Assembly (NCBI GenBank): GCA_035310125.1
Contig: DATGEP010000333.1
Coordinates: 1 to 46,932, forward strand
Direction of reading: 5' to 3'
Length of the DNA stretch: 46,932 bases
Source of the DNA: DATGEP01 sp035310125
GTDB taxonomy: Bacteria; Chloroflexota; Ktedonobacteria; Ktedonobacterales; JADMIN01
A program made the position numbers and the translations under genes. This document shows positions 26,229 through 34,345 of this stretch, piece by piece (position 1 is the stretch's first letter; every line of letters begins with the position of its first letter). The notes under the pieces were generated by a model. The model did not search any database. It was not told the DNA's origin and saw nothing but the letters and a program-made list of their open reading frames with translations.

Positions 26229-27131
26229 GTGGCTGATATCATGGTCGAGAGCCATAACCTGGTGAAGATCTACAAGGCGGCTGACCTGGAGGTCGTGGCG
26301 CTGCAAGGACTCGAGCTGCGGGTGCCGCGCGGAGAAATGCTGGCGCTGGTAGGTCCTTCAGGTGCGGGCAAAAGCACACTCCTTAATATTCTCGGCGGGC
26401 TCGATATGCCCAGCGCGGGCCGGTGCGAAGTGGCGGGGGTAGATCTCACTCGCTTGAGTGCCGGCGACCGTCTGCAATATCGCCGGCGCATCGTCGGTCA
26501 TGTCTGGCAGCAGACAGGCCGCAACCTGTTGAGCAATCTCAGTCTGCTAGACAACGTTATGGTGCCGATGGAGTTGGCAGGATTTCCTGCTTCCAGGCGC
26601 CGTCGCCGCGCTACGGAGTTGCTGGACATGGTCGGACTGGGCCCACGCAAGCACGCTCGTCCAGACCGCCTCTCCGGCGGTGAGCAGCAGCGCGGCGCGC
26701 TCGCTGTCGCGCTGGCGAACAACCCACCGCTGTTGCTGGCCGACGAGCCAACGGGGGAGTTGGACAGCGTCACCGCCCATGATGTGTTGGGGCTGTTGCG
26801 CCACCTCAATGCGGAGCTTGGGTTGACTACCATCGTCGTAACGCACGACCAGATGGTCGCCGACGCGATGGATCGCTCCGTCGCCATCCGTGATGGTCGG
26901 ACCAGCACAGAGGTCGTCAACGCCGAGGAGCAGAACGAGGAAACGGCCATCATTGACAGCGTGGGGCGGTTGCAGATTCCCAAGACTTTGCTCGAATCCG
27001 TCGCCTTCAATGGGCGAGCGCGAATTCACTTCGCCGGCGATCATCTGGAGCTTTGGCCCGCAAACACCAGCATGAACGGCAATAGATCTCATGGAGCGAG
27101 CGGCCCAGCACAAGGCGGTCCGGCCCACTAG
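26229..27131 (+). CDS. ABC transporter ATPase (LolD/MacB type) with C-terminal AbrB-like domain
   Basis: 300 residues. Walker A GPSGAGKST (42-50), signature LSGGEQQR (148-155), Walker B LLLADEPTGELDS (168-180) and switch His in VTHDQ. It powers the FtsX-type permease encoded just upstream. The C-terminal segment 238-276 (ETAIIDSVGRLQIPKTLLES and then GRARIHFAGDHLELWP) has the V-D-x-x-G-R-(L/I)-x-(I/L)-P-K pattern of AbrB/SpoVT swapped-hairpin domains, normally DNA-binding or dimerising. Here it may dimerise or regulate the ATPase (inference). GTG at 26229 is taken as start; ATG at 26241 is an alternative. Confidence 0.88.
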   Translation: MADIMVESHNLVKIYKAADLEVVALQGLELRVPRGEMLALVGPSGAGKSTLLNILGGLDMPSAGRCEVAGVDLTRLSAGDRLQYRRRIVGHVWQQTGRNLLSNLSLLDNVMVPMELAGFPASRRRRRATELLDMVGLGPRKHARPDRLSGGEQQRGALAVALANNPPLLLADEPTGELDSVTAHDVLGLLRHLNAELGLTTIVVTHDQMVADAMDRSVAIRDGRTSTEVVNAEEQNEETAIIDSVGRLQIPKTLLESVAFNGRARIHFAGDHLELWPANTSMNGNRSHGASGPAQGGPAH

Positions 27132-27220
27132 CGAATAGTCCTCGCCGTGGTATAGTGCAGTGATGTGTTGTTGCCCAACCACTGCGGTACGTACCAGCGC
27201 GCCGGCGAGGAGTGTGCGCG

Positions 27221-27655
27221 ATGTATGAAGACCAGCTGGCTCGCGTGCCTCTCTTTGCTGGCCTGAACAGGAGCGAGCTGTCGCGTATGGCCGGCGTCTG
27301 CCGCTGGCTAGAATACCAGCCTGCCACGCCGCTCGTGTGGCAGGGCACACCCGGTGCGGCGTTCTTTATCATCGAGAGCGGCAAGGTACGCATTCTGCAG
27401 CAGCGGCAGGACGGTGATGTGCGCGAGCTTGCCGTGCTAGGCCCAGGCGACACCTTCGGCGAGATGGCGCTGCTCGACGAGATGCCTCGCAGCGCGACGG
27501 CGCTAGCGATTGAGCTTACTTCCGCCCTCGCGCTGCCCGTGTGGGAGTTTCGGGCAATTCTCAAAGAGGAGCCCGACATCACCCTTAAGCTACTCGCTGT
27601 GTTAAGCGCGCGCCTGCGCAGTCACGCGCAGCAGACGCCGTCGTTTTTCATGTGA
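27221..27655 (+). CDS. Cyclic-nucleotide-binding domain protein
   Basis: 144 residues. One cNMP-binding (Crp-type) beta-roll: LARVPLFAGLNRSELSRMA at the start, FFIIESGKVRIL in the middle, then GDTFGEMALLDEMPRSATAL, the phosphate-binding cassette whose Glu and Arg contact the cyclic nucleotide. There is no DNA-binding domain, so it is a stand-alone sensor, not a CRP regulator. The start at 27221 has GAGGAG 8 bases upstream; an extended -10 (TGGTATAGT, 27148-27156) lies ahead without a clear -35. Possible link to the cyclase-ATPase at 37954 is conjecture. Confidence 0.85.
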   Translation: MYEDQLARVPLFAGLNRSELSRMAGVCRWLEYQPATPLVWQGTPGAAFFIIESGKVRILQQRQDGDVRELAVLGPGDTFGEMALLDEMPRSATALAIELTSALALPVWEFRAILKEEPDITLKLLAVLSARLRSHAQQTPSFFM

Positions 27656-27660
27656 CCGAT

Positions 27661-29409
27661 CTAAGCCATATGGATGCCCGCGGTCTGTTGCAGCCCTAGC
27701 TCCTCGACAGACTGTTGCCGCATCTCAACCTTGCGAATCTTGCCCGTCACTGTCATCGGGAACTCGCCCACGAACTTCCAGTAGCGCGGAATCTTGAAGG
27801 TCGCGATCTGGCCCCGGCAGTAGTCTTGCAGCTCTTCTGGTGTCGCCGACTGCCCCTCTTTCAGCTTCACCCACGCCATCAGCTCTTCGCCGTACTTCGC
27901 ATCCGGAACGCCGATCACCTGCACATCGCTAATCTTCGGGTGCGAGTAGAGGAACTCCTCGATCTCACGTGGGTAAACATTCTCGCCGCCGCGAATAACC
28001 ATATCTTTGAGCCGGCCAACAATATTGACGTAGCCATCGACATCCATTGTGGCCAGGTCACCAGTATGCATCCAGCGGGCGCCGTCAATAGCCGCCACGG
28101 TAGCCTCCGCGTTGTTCCAGTAACCCAGCATCACTGAATAGCCACGCGTACAAAGCTCGCCGGGCGTGCCACGCGGCACTATCTGGCCGGTGCTGGCATC
28201 TACGAGCTTAACCTCGACGTGGGGATGTATTTGTCCCACGGTGGACACGCGCTTCTCCAGCGGATCATCCAGGTGCGTCTGAAAGGAGACGGGGCTGGTT
28301 TCAGTCATGCCATAGCAAATCTCCACCTCGCGCATATTCATGCGGCTGATGGTCTGGCGCATGATTTCCACGGGGCAGGGTGATCCAGCCATAACACCCG
28401 TGCGCAGTGACGTGAGATCATACGTGTCGAAGTTGGGAAGGGCCAGCTCGGCAATGAACATGGTCGGCACACCATAGAGCGCCGTGCAGCGCTCCGCCTG
28501 CACCGTCTCCAGCACCGCACCTGGCTCGAACGCCTCGGACGGATAGACCATCGTCGCGCCGTAAGCCAGACAGCCGAGATTGCCCATAACCATTCCGAAG
28601 CAGTGGTATAAGGGGACAGGGATACAGAGCCGGTCTTGCTCGGAGAAGCCTTGTAGCCGCGTGACGAAGTAGCCGTTGTTGAGGATGTTATGATGGCTGA
28701 GTGTGGCGCCCTTGGGGTTGCCAGTCGTGCCGCTGGTGTACTGAATGTTGATCGGATCGTCGAATTCCTGGAGCGCCTGCCGCTCGGCCAGCGCCTCTGG
28801 TGTCACTTCCTTGGCGCGTTCCAGCACTTCACCCCACACCCACATACCCGGCGCGCGCTCTTCGCCCATCCGGATGACATGACGCAAGGCGGGCACACGC
28901 TGCGAGGAGAGATGACCAGGCGCGCTCTGTTGCAGCTCTGGACACAGCGTCGTCATCATGCCAGTGTAGTCCGCCGTACGGAAGCTCGGCGCCATGACAA
29001 GCGCTGAGCAGCTAGATTGGTTCAGCGCGTATTCCAGCTCGTGCAAGCGGTACGAGGGATTGATGTTGACGAGAATGGCGCCCAGCTTTGCGGTTGCGAA
29101 CTGCGTGATACACCATTCGGCGCGATTGGGAGCCCAGATACCTACGCGCTCGCCTTTCGCAATGCCCAGCGCCAACAGCCCGCGAGCGCAACGATCTACC
29201 TCTTCGCGCAGAGCGCTCCATGTGTAGTGCAACCCCTGCTGGCGTACCACCAACGCCTCGCGGTCGGGGAAGCGGGACACAGTCTTGTCGAAGGCGTCAC
29301 CAATTGTCATGCCTAACAGCGGCGTATCGCTTGTGCCACTGACATAGCTCCAGGTGATCGCACTGCGATCTACAGCCTGCGTGGAAGAGTCAATCAGCGT
29401 CTGTGTCAT
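27661..29409 (-). CDS. Fatty-acyl-CoA synthetase / AMP-binding ligase
   Basis: 582 residues, full length for the family. Activates a fatty or other carboxylic acid to acyl-CoA through acyl-AMP. P-loop YTSGTTGNPKGA (about 223-234), A5 motif YGMTETSP, A7 HTGDLATMD, A8 GRLKDMVIRGGENVYPREIE and A10 TGKIRKVEM with the catalytic lysine are all present. It is most like medium/long-chain FadD-type ligases. GGAGG lies 8 bases before the ATG. It converges on the cNMP-binding gene with a 5-bp gap. The 280 bp upstream contain no gene and only the rpoN terminator. Confidence 0.92.
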   Translation of the reverse strand: MTQTLIDSSTQAVDRSAITWSYVSGTSDTPLLGMTIGDAFDKTVSRFPDREALVVRQQGLHYTWSALREEVDRCARGLLALGIAKGERVGIWAPNRAEWCITQFATAKLGAILVNINPSYRLHELEYALNQSSCSALVMAPSFRTADYTGMMTTLCPELQQSAPGHLSSQRVPALRHVIRMGEERAPGMWVWGEVLERAKEVTPEALAERQALQEFDDPINIQYTSGTTGNPKGATLSHHNILNNGYFVTRLQGFSEQDRLCIPVPLYHCFGMVMGNLGCLAYGATMVYPSEAFEPGAVLETVQAERCTALYGVPTMFIAELALPNFDTYDLTSLRTGVMAGSPCPVEIMRQTISRMNMREVEICYGMTETSPVSFQTHLDDPLEKRVSTVGQIHPHVEVKLVDASTGQIVPRGTPGELCTRGYSVMLGYWNNAEATVAAIDGARWMHTGDLATMDVDGYVNIVGRLKDMVIRGGENVYPREIEEFLYSHPKISDVQVIGVPDAKYGEELMAWVKLKEGQSATPEELQDYCRGQIATFKIPRYWKFVGEFPMTVTGKIRKVEMRQQSVEELGLQQTAGIHMA

Positions 29410-29615
29410 CGAATGGACCTCCAGAAACTAGACACTGTTGCGGTGGGGCGCCCACTGTGCGGTATTCGATTGAAACGCGCCACTTTCTATCGTCGGCATG
29501 GCGTGTGGCATGAGATTAGACTGATTATGCCTCAGGTCACATATTGGTGTCTATATCAGCCCAACGCAAGCAGTTCTCTCATTGCGAAGCCGCTCTCGCG
29601 CGGCAGACGTGCTAT

Positions 29616-29665
29616 ACACAGCGAACGGGCGCGCCACTTTGAGAGGACGCGCCCGTTCGCTGTGT
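29616..29665 (-). terminator. Terminator after rpoN
   Basis: ACACAGCGAACGGGCGCG (29616-29633) pairs perfectly with 29648-29665 in an 18-bp stem with a 14-base loop. No T-run follows on either strand, so it may also act as an RNA 3' stabiliser. Confidence 0.65.
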
Positions 29666-29691
29666 GAGTGGCCGTTCAGTTGCTACATGTG

Positions 29692-31122
29692 CTAGCGCAG
29701 CGTGGACGGCAAGATACCGAGTTGCTCGCGATACTTTGCTACCGTGCGGCGGGCCACAGGGATGCCGCGCTGACGGAGCATTTCTGCCAGCTCCTGATCC
29801 GTCAGGCGATTCTCCTCGCCATCAATGAGTTCCTTGACGAGATCCTTCACTCCCAGGTTGGCGACAAAGAAATTGCTGAACGGGATAACCTCACCGGTCG
29901 GCAGCATGACATACTTCGCGGCGGTCGCACGGCTCACCGTAGACTCATGTATTCCCAGCTCCAGCGCTACGCGGGCACGAGTCAGCGGTTGTAGGTGACG
30001 CACGCCATGATCGAGAAAATCACGCTGGAGATGCACGATATGCCTGGTAATCTTGGTGAGTGTCTGACGGCGCTGGTTGATATTTGAGATAAAGAGTTTG
30101 GCACGCGAGACGTATCGCTGAATATGGAGGCGGTCGTCTTCGCTCAGCGCCGCCCGCGGATTGCCCATGTCGGAGTAGAGCTGCGCATACGTTGGATTAA
30201 GGTTGAGGTAGTAGCGTTTCGATTCGACTATCTCCACGTCATAGGTGTATCCACCGTCGGCAAGCAGGCGCTTGCTGATGACAACATCCGGCAGCACTGT
30301 GCTAGTGCGCTCGCCATCAGCCGAAAGATTGTTGCCAAGATACCCACGTGCGGGGAATGGATTCAGATTGTGCTTGATGAATTCGCTTACCTCATGAATG
30401 ACGTCGGGGGTCGTTCCCAGAGCCAGCGCAATCTGCCCATACTTATGCTCGCTCAGTTGCGTCAGGAAGCGACTGATGACTTCCCGCGCGAACGGCTTAT
30501 GCACTCCCTGCGACTCAAGATAGCTGAGCTGGATCAGCAGGCACTCACACACGTCACGGGCGCCGACGCCGACCGGTTCCATAGCCTGTAGCGAGAGCAA
30601 AATCCTTTGTACATGCTCCAGATCAACATGGAAAAGCTCAACAACCTCCTCTACCGAACACCGCAACCGACCGTCTTCATCTAGATTCCCGACGAGATAC
30701 TCGATAATGAGGCCATCCTCAAGCGACCATTGCGCCTGGAGCGCGAGAGTCAGATGCTCGGCAAGACTCATCTGAGCAGGCACGCGCGTTGTCGGGTCGA
30801 ACTCGTCGTCGCTTGCGGACGTCCGTCGCTGCCAATCGCCATAGTCATCCATGTAGTCATCGCGGTCGAGCGTTGTTTGGGTGGTACCTTCCTTCTGCGA
30901 TTGCATGCAATTGAGGCAGCGAGATCCTTGCAGTGGCCGGCCGCATTGCGGACAGACGGCCACCTCCTCCAACTCCATCGCGGGATTTTCGGCCACCTCG
31001 CGGTGAATGAGTGCCTGCAAGTCAACCGAAGAGAGAGCCAGAATGTGGTTCGCGGCCACGAGCTGCGGCGAGGCAACATGAGTGGGAACTTGTTTACTGA
31101 GCTGGCTCAGGTCCATAGACAT
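29692..31122 (-). CDS. rpoN: RNA polymerase sigma-54 factor with inserted zinc ribbon
   Basis: 476 residues. Directs polymerase to -24/-12 promoters and needs an enhancer-binding ATPase. Region I is present but degenerate (QLVAANHILALSSVDLQALI, then EVAENPAMELEE). The core-binding domain follows (about 115-300), then the HTH (RVALELGIHESTVSRA) and the RpoN box ARRTVAKYRE (457-466). Between region I and the core lies CPQCGRPLQGSRCLNC (Cys57, 60, 69, 72), a zinc ribbon not found in textbook sigma-54, then an acidic Asp-rich stretch. AGGGAGG precedes the ATG. A sigma-54-type promoter sits 39 bases or so upstream. No enhancer-binding protein gene is in the window. Confidence 0.92.
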   Translation of the reverse strand: MSMDLSQLSKQVPTHVASPQLVAANHILALSSVDLQALIHREVAENPAMELEEVAVCPQCGRPLQGSRCLNCMQSQKEGTTQTTLDRDDYMDDYGDWQRRTSASDDEFDPTTRVPAQMSLAEHLTLALQAQWSLEDGLIIEYLVGNLDEDGRLRCSVEEVVELFHVDLEHVQRILLSLQAMEPVGVGARDVCECLLIQLSYLESQGVHKPFAREVISRFLTQLSEHKYGQIALALGTTPDVIHEVSEFIKHNLNPFPARGYLGNNLSADGERTSTVLPDVVISKRLLADGGYTYDVEIVESKRYYLNLNPTYAQLYSDMGNPRAALSEDDRLHIQRYVSRAKLFISNINQRRQTLTKITRHIVHLQRDFLDHGVRHLQPLTRARVALELGIHESTVSRATAAKYVMLPTGEVIPFSNFFVANLGVKDLVKELIDGEENRLTDQELAEMLRQRGIPVARRTVAKYREQLGILPSTLR

Positions 31123-31171
31123 TGGAATGCATCCTCCCTAAGGCGCTTTGGGCTTCCAGTGCATGAGAAAA

Positions 31172-31188
31172 TGCATCTTCTGTGCCAA
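31172..31188 (-). promoter_or_regulatory. Sigma-54-type promoter in front of rpoN
   Basis: On the minus strand TTGGCACAGAAGATGCA: -24 element TTGGCAC (31182-31188) and -12 element ATGCA (31172-31176), with exactly 10 bases between GG and GC. It differs from the consensus TTGGCACG-N4-TTGCA at two positions. The predicted start near 31161 leaves about 39 bases to the rpoN ATG. Confidence 0.6.
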
Positions 31189-31248
31189 TTGCGCTTACAG
31201 GCAGTGAATCGCCGCTAAATCCAACGACGTACAAGCTCCAAGCGCGCG

Positions 31249-31272
31249 AAAAGGGCGCCCGTCTGAGCGCCC
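31249..31272 (-). terminator. Terminator after L9 gene
   Basis: On the minus strand GGGCGC (31267-31272 complement) and GCGCCC (31253-31258 complement) form a stem followed by TTTT (31249-31252). It separates rplI from rpoN. Confidence 0.65.
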
Positions 31273-31296
31273 CTCTCTACCGCGAACCGCGCGTGG

Positions 31297-31827
31297 TTAC
31301 ACCTCGGCTGGCGCCTCCGCAGTAGAGGCTTCACTCTCGCCTTCGCTTTCGCCCTCGCTCGCCCCTTCGCTCGCGGCAGCCTGCGACGAGATGACCCGGA
31401 CTTTGATCTTCGGTTCCAGGCCCTGCGCGATACGAACACCCACTTCGAAGTCACCAAGCTGGCGCAGCGGATCACGGAGCTGGATCAAGCGGCGATCAAT
31501 GGCAAGTCCTTCCTGCTCCTGCAGGGCATCTACGATGTTCTGACTGGTCACCGAGCCGTAGAGGCGCTCGCCCTGTCCAACGCGCACCGCAAAGGTCAGC
31601 GTCACTTCAGAAAGTCGTGTCGCCAGCGACTGGTCCGCTTCACGCTGCTTGGCGACGCGACGCTGGGCTGTCGCTACGCGGTCACGCAAGTTCGCTAGCT
31701 GAGAGGCCGTTGCGGCCGTCACGAGCTGGCGGGGCAGCAAATAGTTGCGAGCGTAGCCGTTCGCCACATCTTTCACGTCGCCAGGCTGACCTAACCCCGG
31801 CACATCGTGCAGTAGTATCACCTTCAT
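31297..31827 (-). CDS. rplI: 50S ribosomal protein L9
   Basis: 176 residues. Binds 23S rRNA near the L1 stalk and extends from the ribosome surface. MKVILLHDVPGLGQPGDVKDVANGYARNYLLP is the N-terminal L9 signature (shown in part: GYARNYLLP), followed by the long helix and the C-terminal RNA-binding domain (VRVGQGERLYGSVTSQNI). The tail (about 152-176) is a low-complexity acidic extension with repeats of SEGE/SEGA, beyond the usual end near 150. Start at 31827 begins the conserved MKVIL; the longer frame is spurious. Here the gene stands apart from rpsF-ssb-rpsR, its common partners. Confidence 0.95.
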   Translation of the reverse strand: MKVILLHDVPGLGQPGDVKDVANGYARNYLLPRQLVTAATASQLANLRDRVATAQRRVAKQREADQSLATRLSEVTLTFAVRVGQGERLYGSVTSQNIVDALQEQEGLAIDRRLIQLRDPLRQLGDFEVGVRIAQGLEPKIKVRVISSQAAASEGASEGESEGESEASTAEAPAEV

Positions 31828-31919
31828 TTGTTTGGTTGCTCCCTCTTCCGCCCAGCCCACGCACGCCGCTGTCAATGGGGCTTGGGATTGCACGCGAGCC
31901 TTCTGGGCACACTCAAGGG

Positions 31920-31948
31920 AGTATACACCTCAGGCGCCTGCCCGGCAA
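31920..31948 (-). promoter_or_regulatory. Promoter of rplI
   Basis: On the minus strand -35 TTGCCG (31943-31948), 17-bp spacer, -10 TATACT (31920-31925). The leader to the L9 start is about 85 bases. Confidence 0.55.
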
Positions 31949-31975
31949 GTCAATTGGACCCTTCGCGGTCGTATC

Positions 31976-33514
31976 CTAATTACCCCACACGTAAGAGCTC
32001 GCGTTGGCCTCCAGTTTGCGGGTCGTTGTGTCGCCGACGGTGTAGAGCATGAGGCTACCGTCGTTGGATTGCAGCACCATCGCCTGACTATCGCTGCGCC
32101 ACGCCTGCAAGTTACCGTTTATGATCTGATATCCGCCGCTGATTTGCGCGAAACCGATCTGTGATTGGCCAAACTGATTTGGGGTATAGTTGCTGCCCGA
32201 GGCGACCACATAGCGCCCGTCAGGCGAGAGCACCGGCGTTGTCAGACCAGAGGCGAGCTTGCTTCCAAACGGTTTGGTCGCGCCCGACCCGTCCACGTTC
32301 GCATAGAACAAGGGCGTGTCCGTAGGGATGTTGGTATCGTTCGGCGTGCTGGTGGGGCCAGGATTGTGATAGAACACGTGTGCGCCATCCGCCGTCACAT
32401 CCCACGGCGCCGTCCATGGGCAGACCGGCGTGCCCTGACAGGGTCCGGGACCGGCGATGCCGAGCGGCACCAGCTTCGTATCCGTTCCAGTTGTCAGGTC
32501 TATCCGATGCAGGTAGGCGCCGCCTTCACCCGCGCTCTGGTAGCCGCTATAGAAGAGGTACTTGCCGTTGTCGCGCACCGCAAAACTCGCCGCCCAGGTA
32601 ATCTTCGTAACAGCGAATTGCTTGCGATTGAAGAGATCCACCTTCACGACCGTCATGGGTCCGATAGGCGCTCCACTGGTCGCCTGTTGGGTGATGGGCA
32701 CATTCACACCGAGGAACGAGTAGTCGTCCAGCCAGCCAATGAAGATGTGCGCTGTATCGCCGGGCGATGCGCCCGTTCCGTAGTCCTGGCTGAAATCCGT
32801 GACATATCGCTGGCCGCTCACGGTATCAATGGCGAACACCTGATCGCCGCCCTGGGACTGTGGCTCATCCACCATCAAGTATTGGTTCGAGGGGGACCAC
32901 GCCACGGGGTGTGCGTATGGTGCGCTTCCCGCGATCCGCCCGGAGAGTGCGCAGCCTTTTACGACATACATATTACCGTCGCCACGGACGTAGGCATAGA
33001 CCATCTGCGAGCCTGCGGGATTGGCGCAAACAAATGCGGACGGTGTAGGGGTAGTGGTCGTGCCAGGTGTCGCAGCGGCGGTATTGGTCGGCTGGGATGC
33101 GGCCGTTGCTGTGTGGCCCGGCACGGCAGTGGCTGCAACAGATGAGCCGCTTCCACGGGAAGCGAGCGCCGCCAGAAAGCCAGCCACGACCAGAGCCGCC
33201 ACCAGTCCCGCCGCAATTCCCGTGACGAGCTTGCGGCGTGGGCGCGGCTGCTGGTATGAGGGATGCCCGTGCTCAGGTATTGAAACTGGCGTTACTACGG
33301 TGGGCGTGTCCTCCGAGAAGGCCGCTGTGGGACCACCGAGACGCAGCGGTGAGCGGAGCAGAGCGTAAAAACGGCGGTACAAGGTAAGCGCCTCCTGACA
33401 TTCGGTGCAAGTCTTCAGATGATTTTCGACGGCGACGCGCTCGTCGTCGCTACTGGCGCCGTCGTGGTAGTCCGATACGTGGCGCAGCCATTCATGACGG
33501 CTAGAGGTGGTCAT
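31976..33514 (-). CDS. Anti-sigma factor with zinc finger and outside beta-propeller-like domain
   Basis: 512 residues. The N-terminal cytoplasmic domain has the zinc-binding anti-sigma pattern H-x3-C-x2-C (His32, Cys36, Cys39 in NHLKTCTECQ). One transmembrane helix follows (about 96-118, LVTGIAAGLVAALVVAGFLA), a Thr/Pro/Ala linker, then about 370 residues outside with WD40/TolB-like repeats (VAWSPSNQYLMVDEP, PVLSPDGRYVVASG, LQAWRSDSQAMVLQS). Its ATG overlaps the stop of the ECF sigma gene (ATGA), the classic cognate arrangement. It probably holds the sigma factor at the membrane until the outside domain senses a signal. Confidence 0.88.
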   Translation of the reverse strand: MTTSSRHEWLRHVSDYHDGASSDDERVAVENHLKTCTECQEALTLYRRFYALLRSPLRLGGPTAAFSEDTPTVVTPVSIPEHGHPSYQQPRPRRKLVTGIAAGLVAALVVAGFLAALASRGSGSSVAATAVPGHTATAASQPTNTAAATPGTTTTPTPSAFVCANPAGSQMVYAYVRGDGNMYVVKGCALSGRIAGSAPYAHPVAWSPSNQYLMVDEPQSQGGDQVFAIDTVSGQRYVTDFSQDYGTGASPGDTAHIFIGWLDDYSFLGVNVPITQQATSGAPIGPMTVVKVDLFNRKQFAVTKITWAASFAVRDNGKYLFYSGYQSAGEGGAYLHRIDLTTGTDTKLVPLGIAGPGPCQGTPVCPWTAPWDVTADGAHVFYHNPGPTSTPNDTNIPTDTPLFYANVDGSGATKPFGSKLASGLTTPVLSPDGRYVVASGSNYTPNQFGQSQIGFAQISGGYQIINGNLQAWRSDSQAMVLQSNDGSLMLYTVGDTTTRKLEANASSYVWGN

Positions 33515-34113
33515 CGTGCGCCTCCCGCCGCCTCGATCCGCGCGTGGATCTCGCGGAAGCGCTCTTTCGCGCGGAAGAGCAGCTTGCGCACGTTCGCCTC
33601 CGAGAGGCTCAACTGGGCGGCAATCTCGCTGACCCCGAATCCCGCCGTTGTCTGAAGCAGCAGCACCGCACGCCAGCGCGGCGGCAACTCCGCCAGCACC
33701 TGCCACACGGCGTCGCGTTCAGCCACCGTCGCGGCAATGTCGTCGCTGCGAAGATTCGGCGACTCGGCTGGAACATGCCATGCATCCGAACTGCTACTTC
33801 CCGGCTCGAACGCGCTCAGCGCCAGCCAGCCGAAGCGTTTGCGGCGACGTAGCGCGGTGAGCGCGAGATTCGTGGCAATGCGATAGAGCCATGCCTGCGG
33901 ATAAGAGATGTCCGCCGTCTCAGGCGAGGCCGCAAACGCGCGCAGGAAGGTTTCTTGCGTAAGGTCAGCGGCCCACTCGCGGTCGCGCGTCATACCGTAG
34001 AGATAGTCCAGCAGCGGTGTTTGGTAACGAACGAAAAGCAGCTCGAATCGCTCGTGCGACGGCTGCGTGGTCGAGCCGTCGCCGGTCGCTTTCCAGTTGG
34101 TGAAAGCGGACAT
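33511..34113 (-). CDS. ECF sigma factor
   Basis: 200 residues. Region 2 includes LLDYLYGMTRDREWAADLTQ and TFLRAFA, then YPQAWLYRIATNLALTALRR. Region 4 includes LAELPPRWRAVLLLQ and FGVSEIAAQLSLSEANVRKL, the -35-binding HTH. Regions 1 and 3 are absent, as in ECF sigmas. It is translationally coupled to the downstream anti-sigma gene. The start at 34113 is chosen because upstream residues are not family-like; its ribosome binding site (AGGTGG, very close) is poor, so the start is tentative. Confidence 0.9.
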   Translation of the reverse strand: MSAFTNWKATGDGSTTQPSHERFELLFVRYQTPLLDYLYGMTRDREWAADLTQETFLRAFAASPETADISYPQAWLYRIATNLALTALRRRKRFGWLALSAFEPGSSSSDAWHVPAESPNLRSDDIAATVAERDAVWQVLAELPPRWRAVLLLQTTAGFGVSEIAAQLSLSEANVRKLLFRAKERFREIHARIEAAGGAR

Positions 34114-34345
34114 CCACCTGGCGTACGGGGTCGCCAAGCGCGCGGTCGCCGCCAACAGCAGATGGAATGACAGTCGCCTATGTCTTCTGGCGGGCCGGTT
34201 TCTGGATGACACCACACCAATGTTTCCACCCATACCGGTTCGCCACCTTCCCGCTTCGGCCATATATCCGCCACATTACCGTTTATGACATGCAACGAGC
34301 GAGAAATAGGACGCGGCGACCTGTGAAATGCGTCACACTATACTT

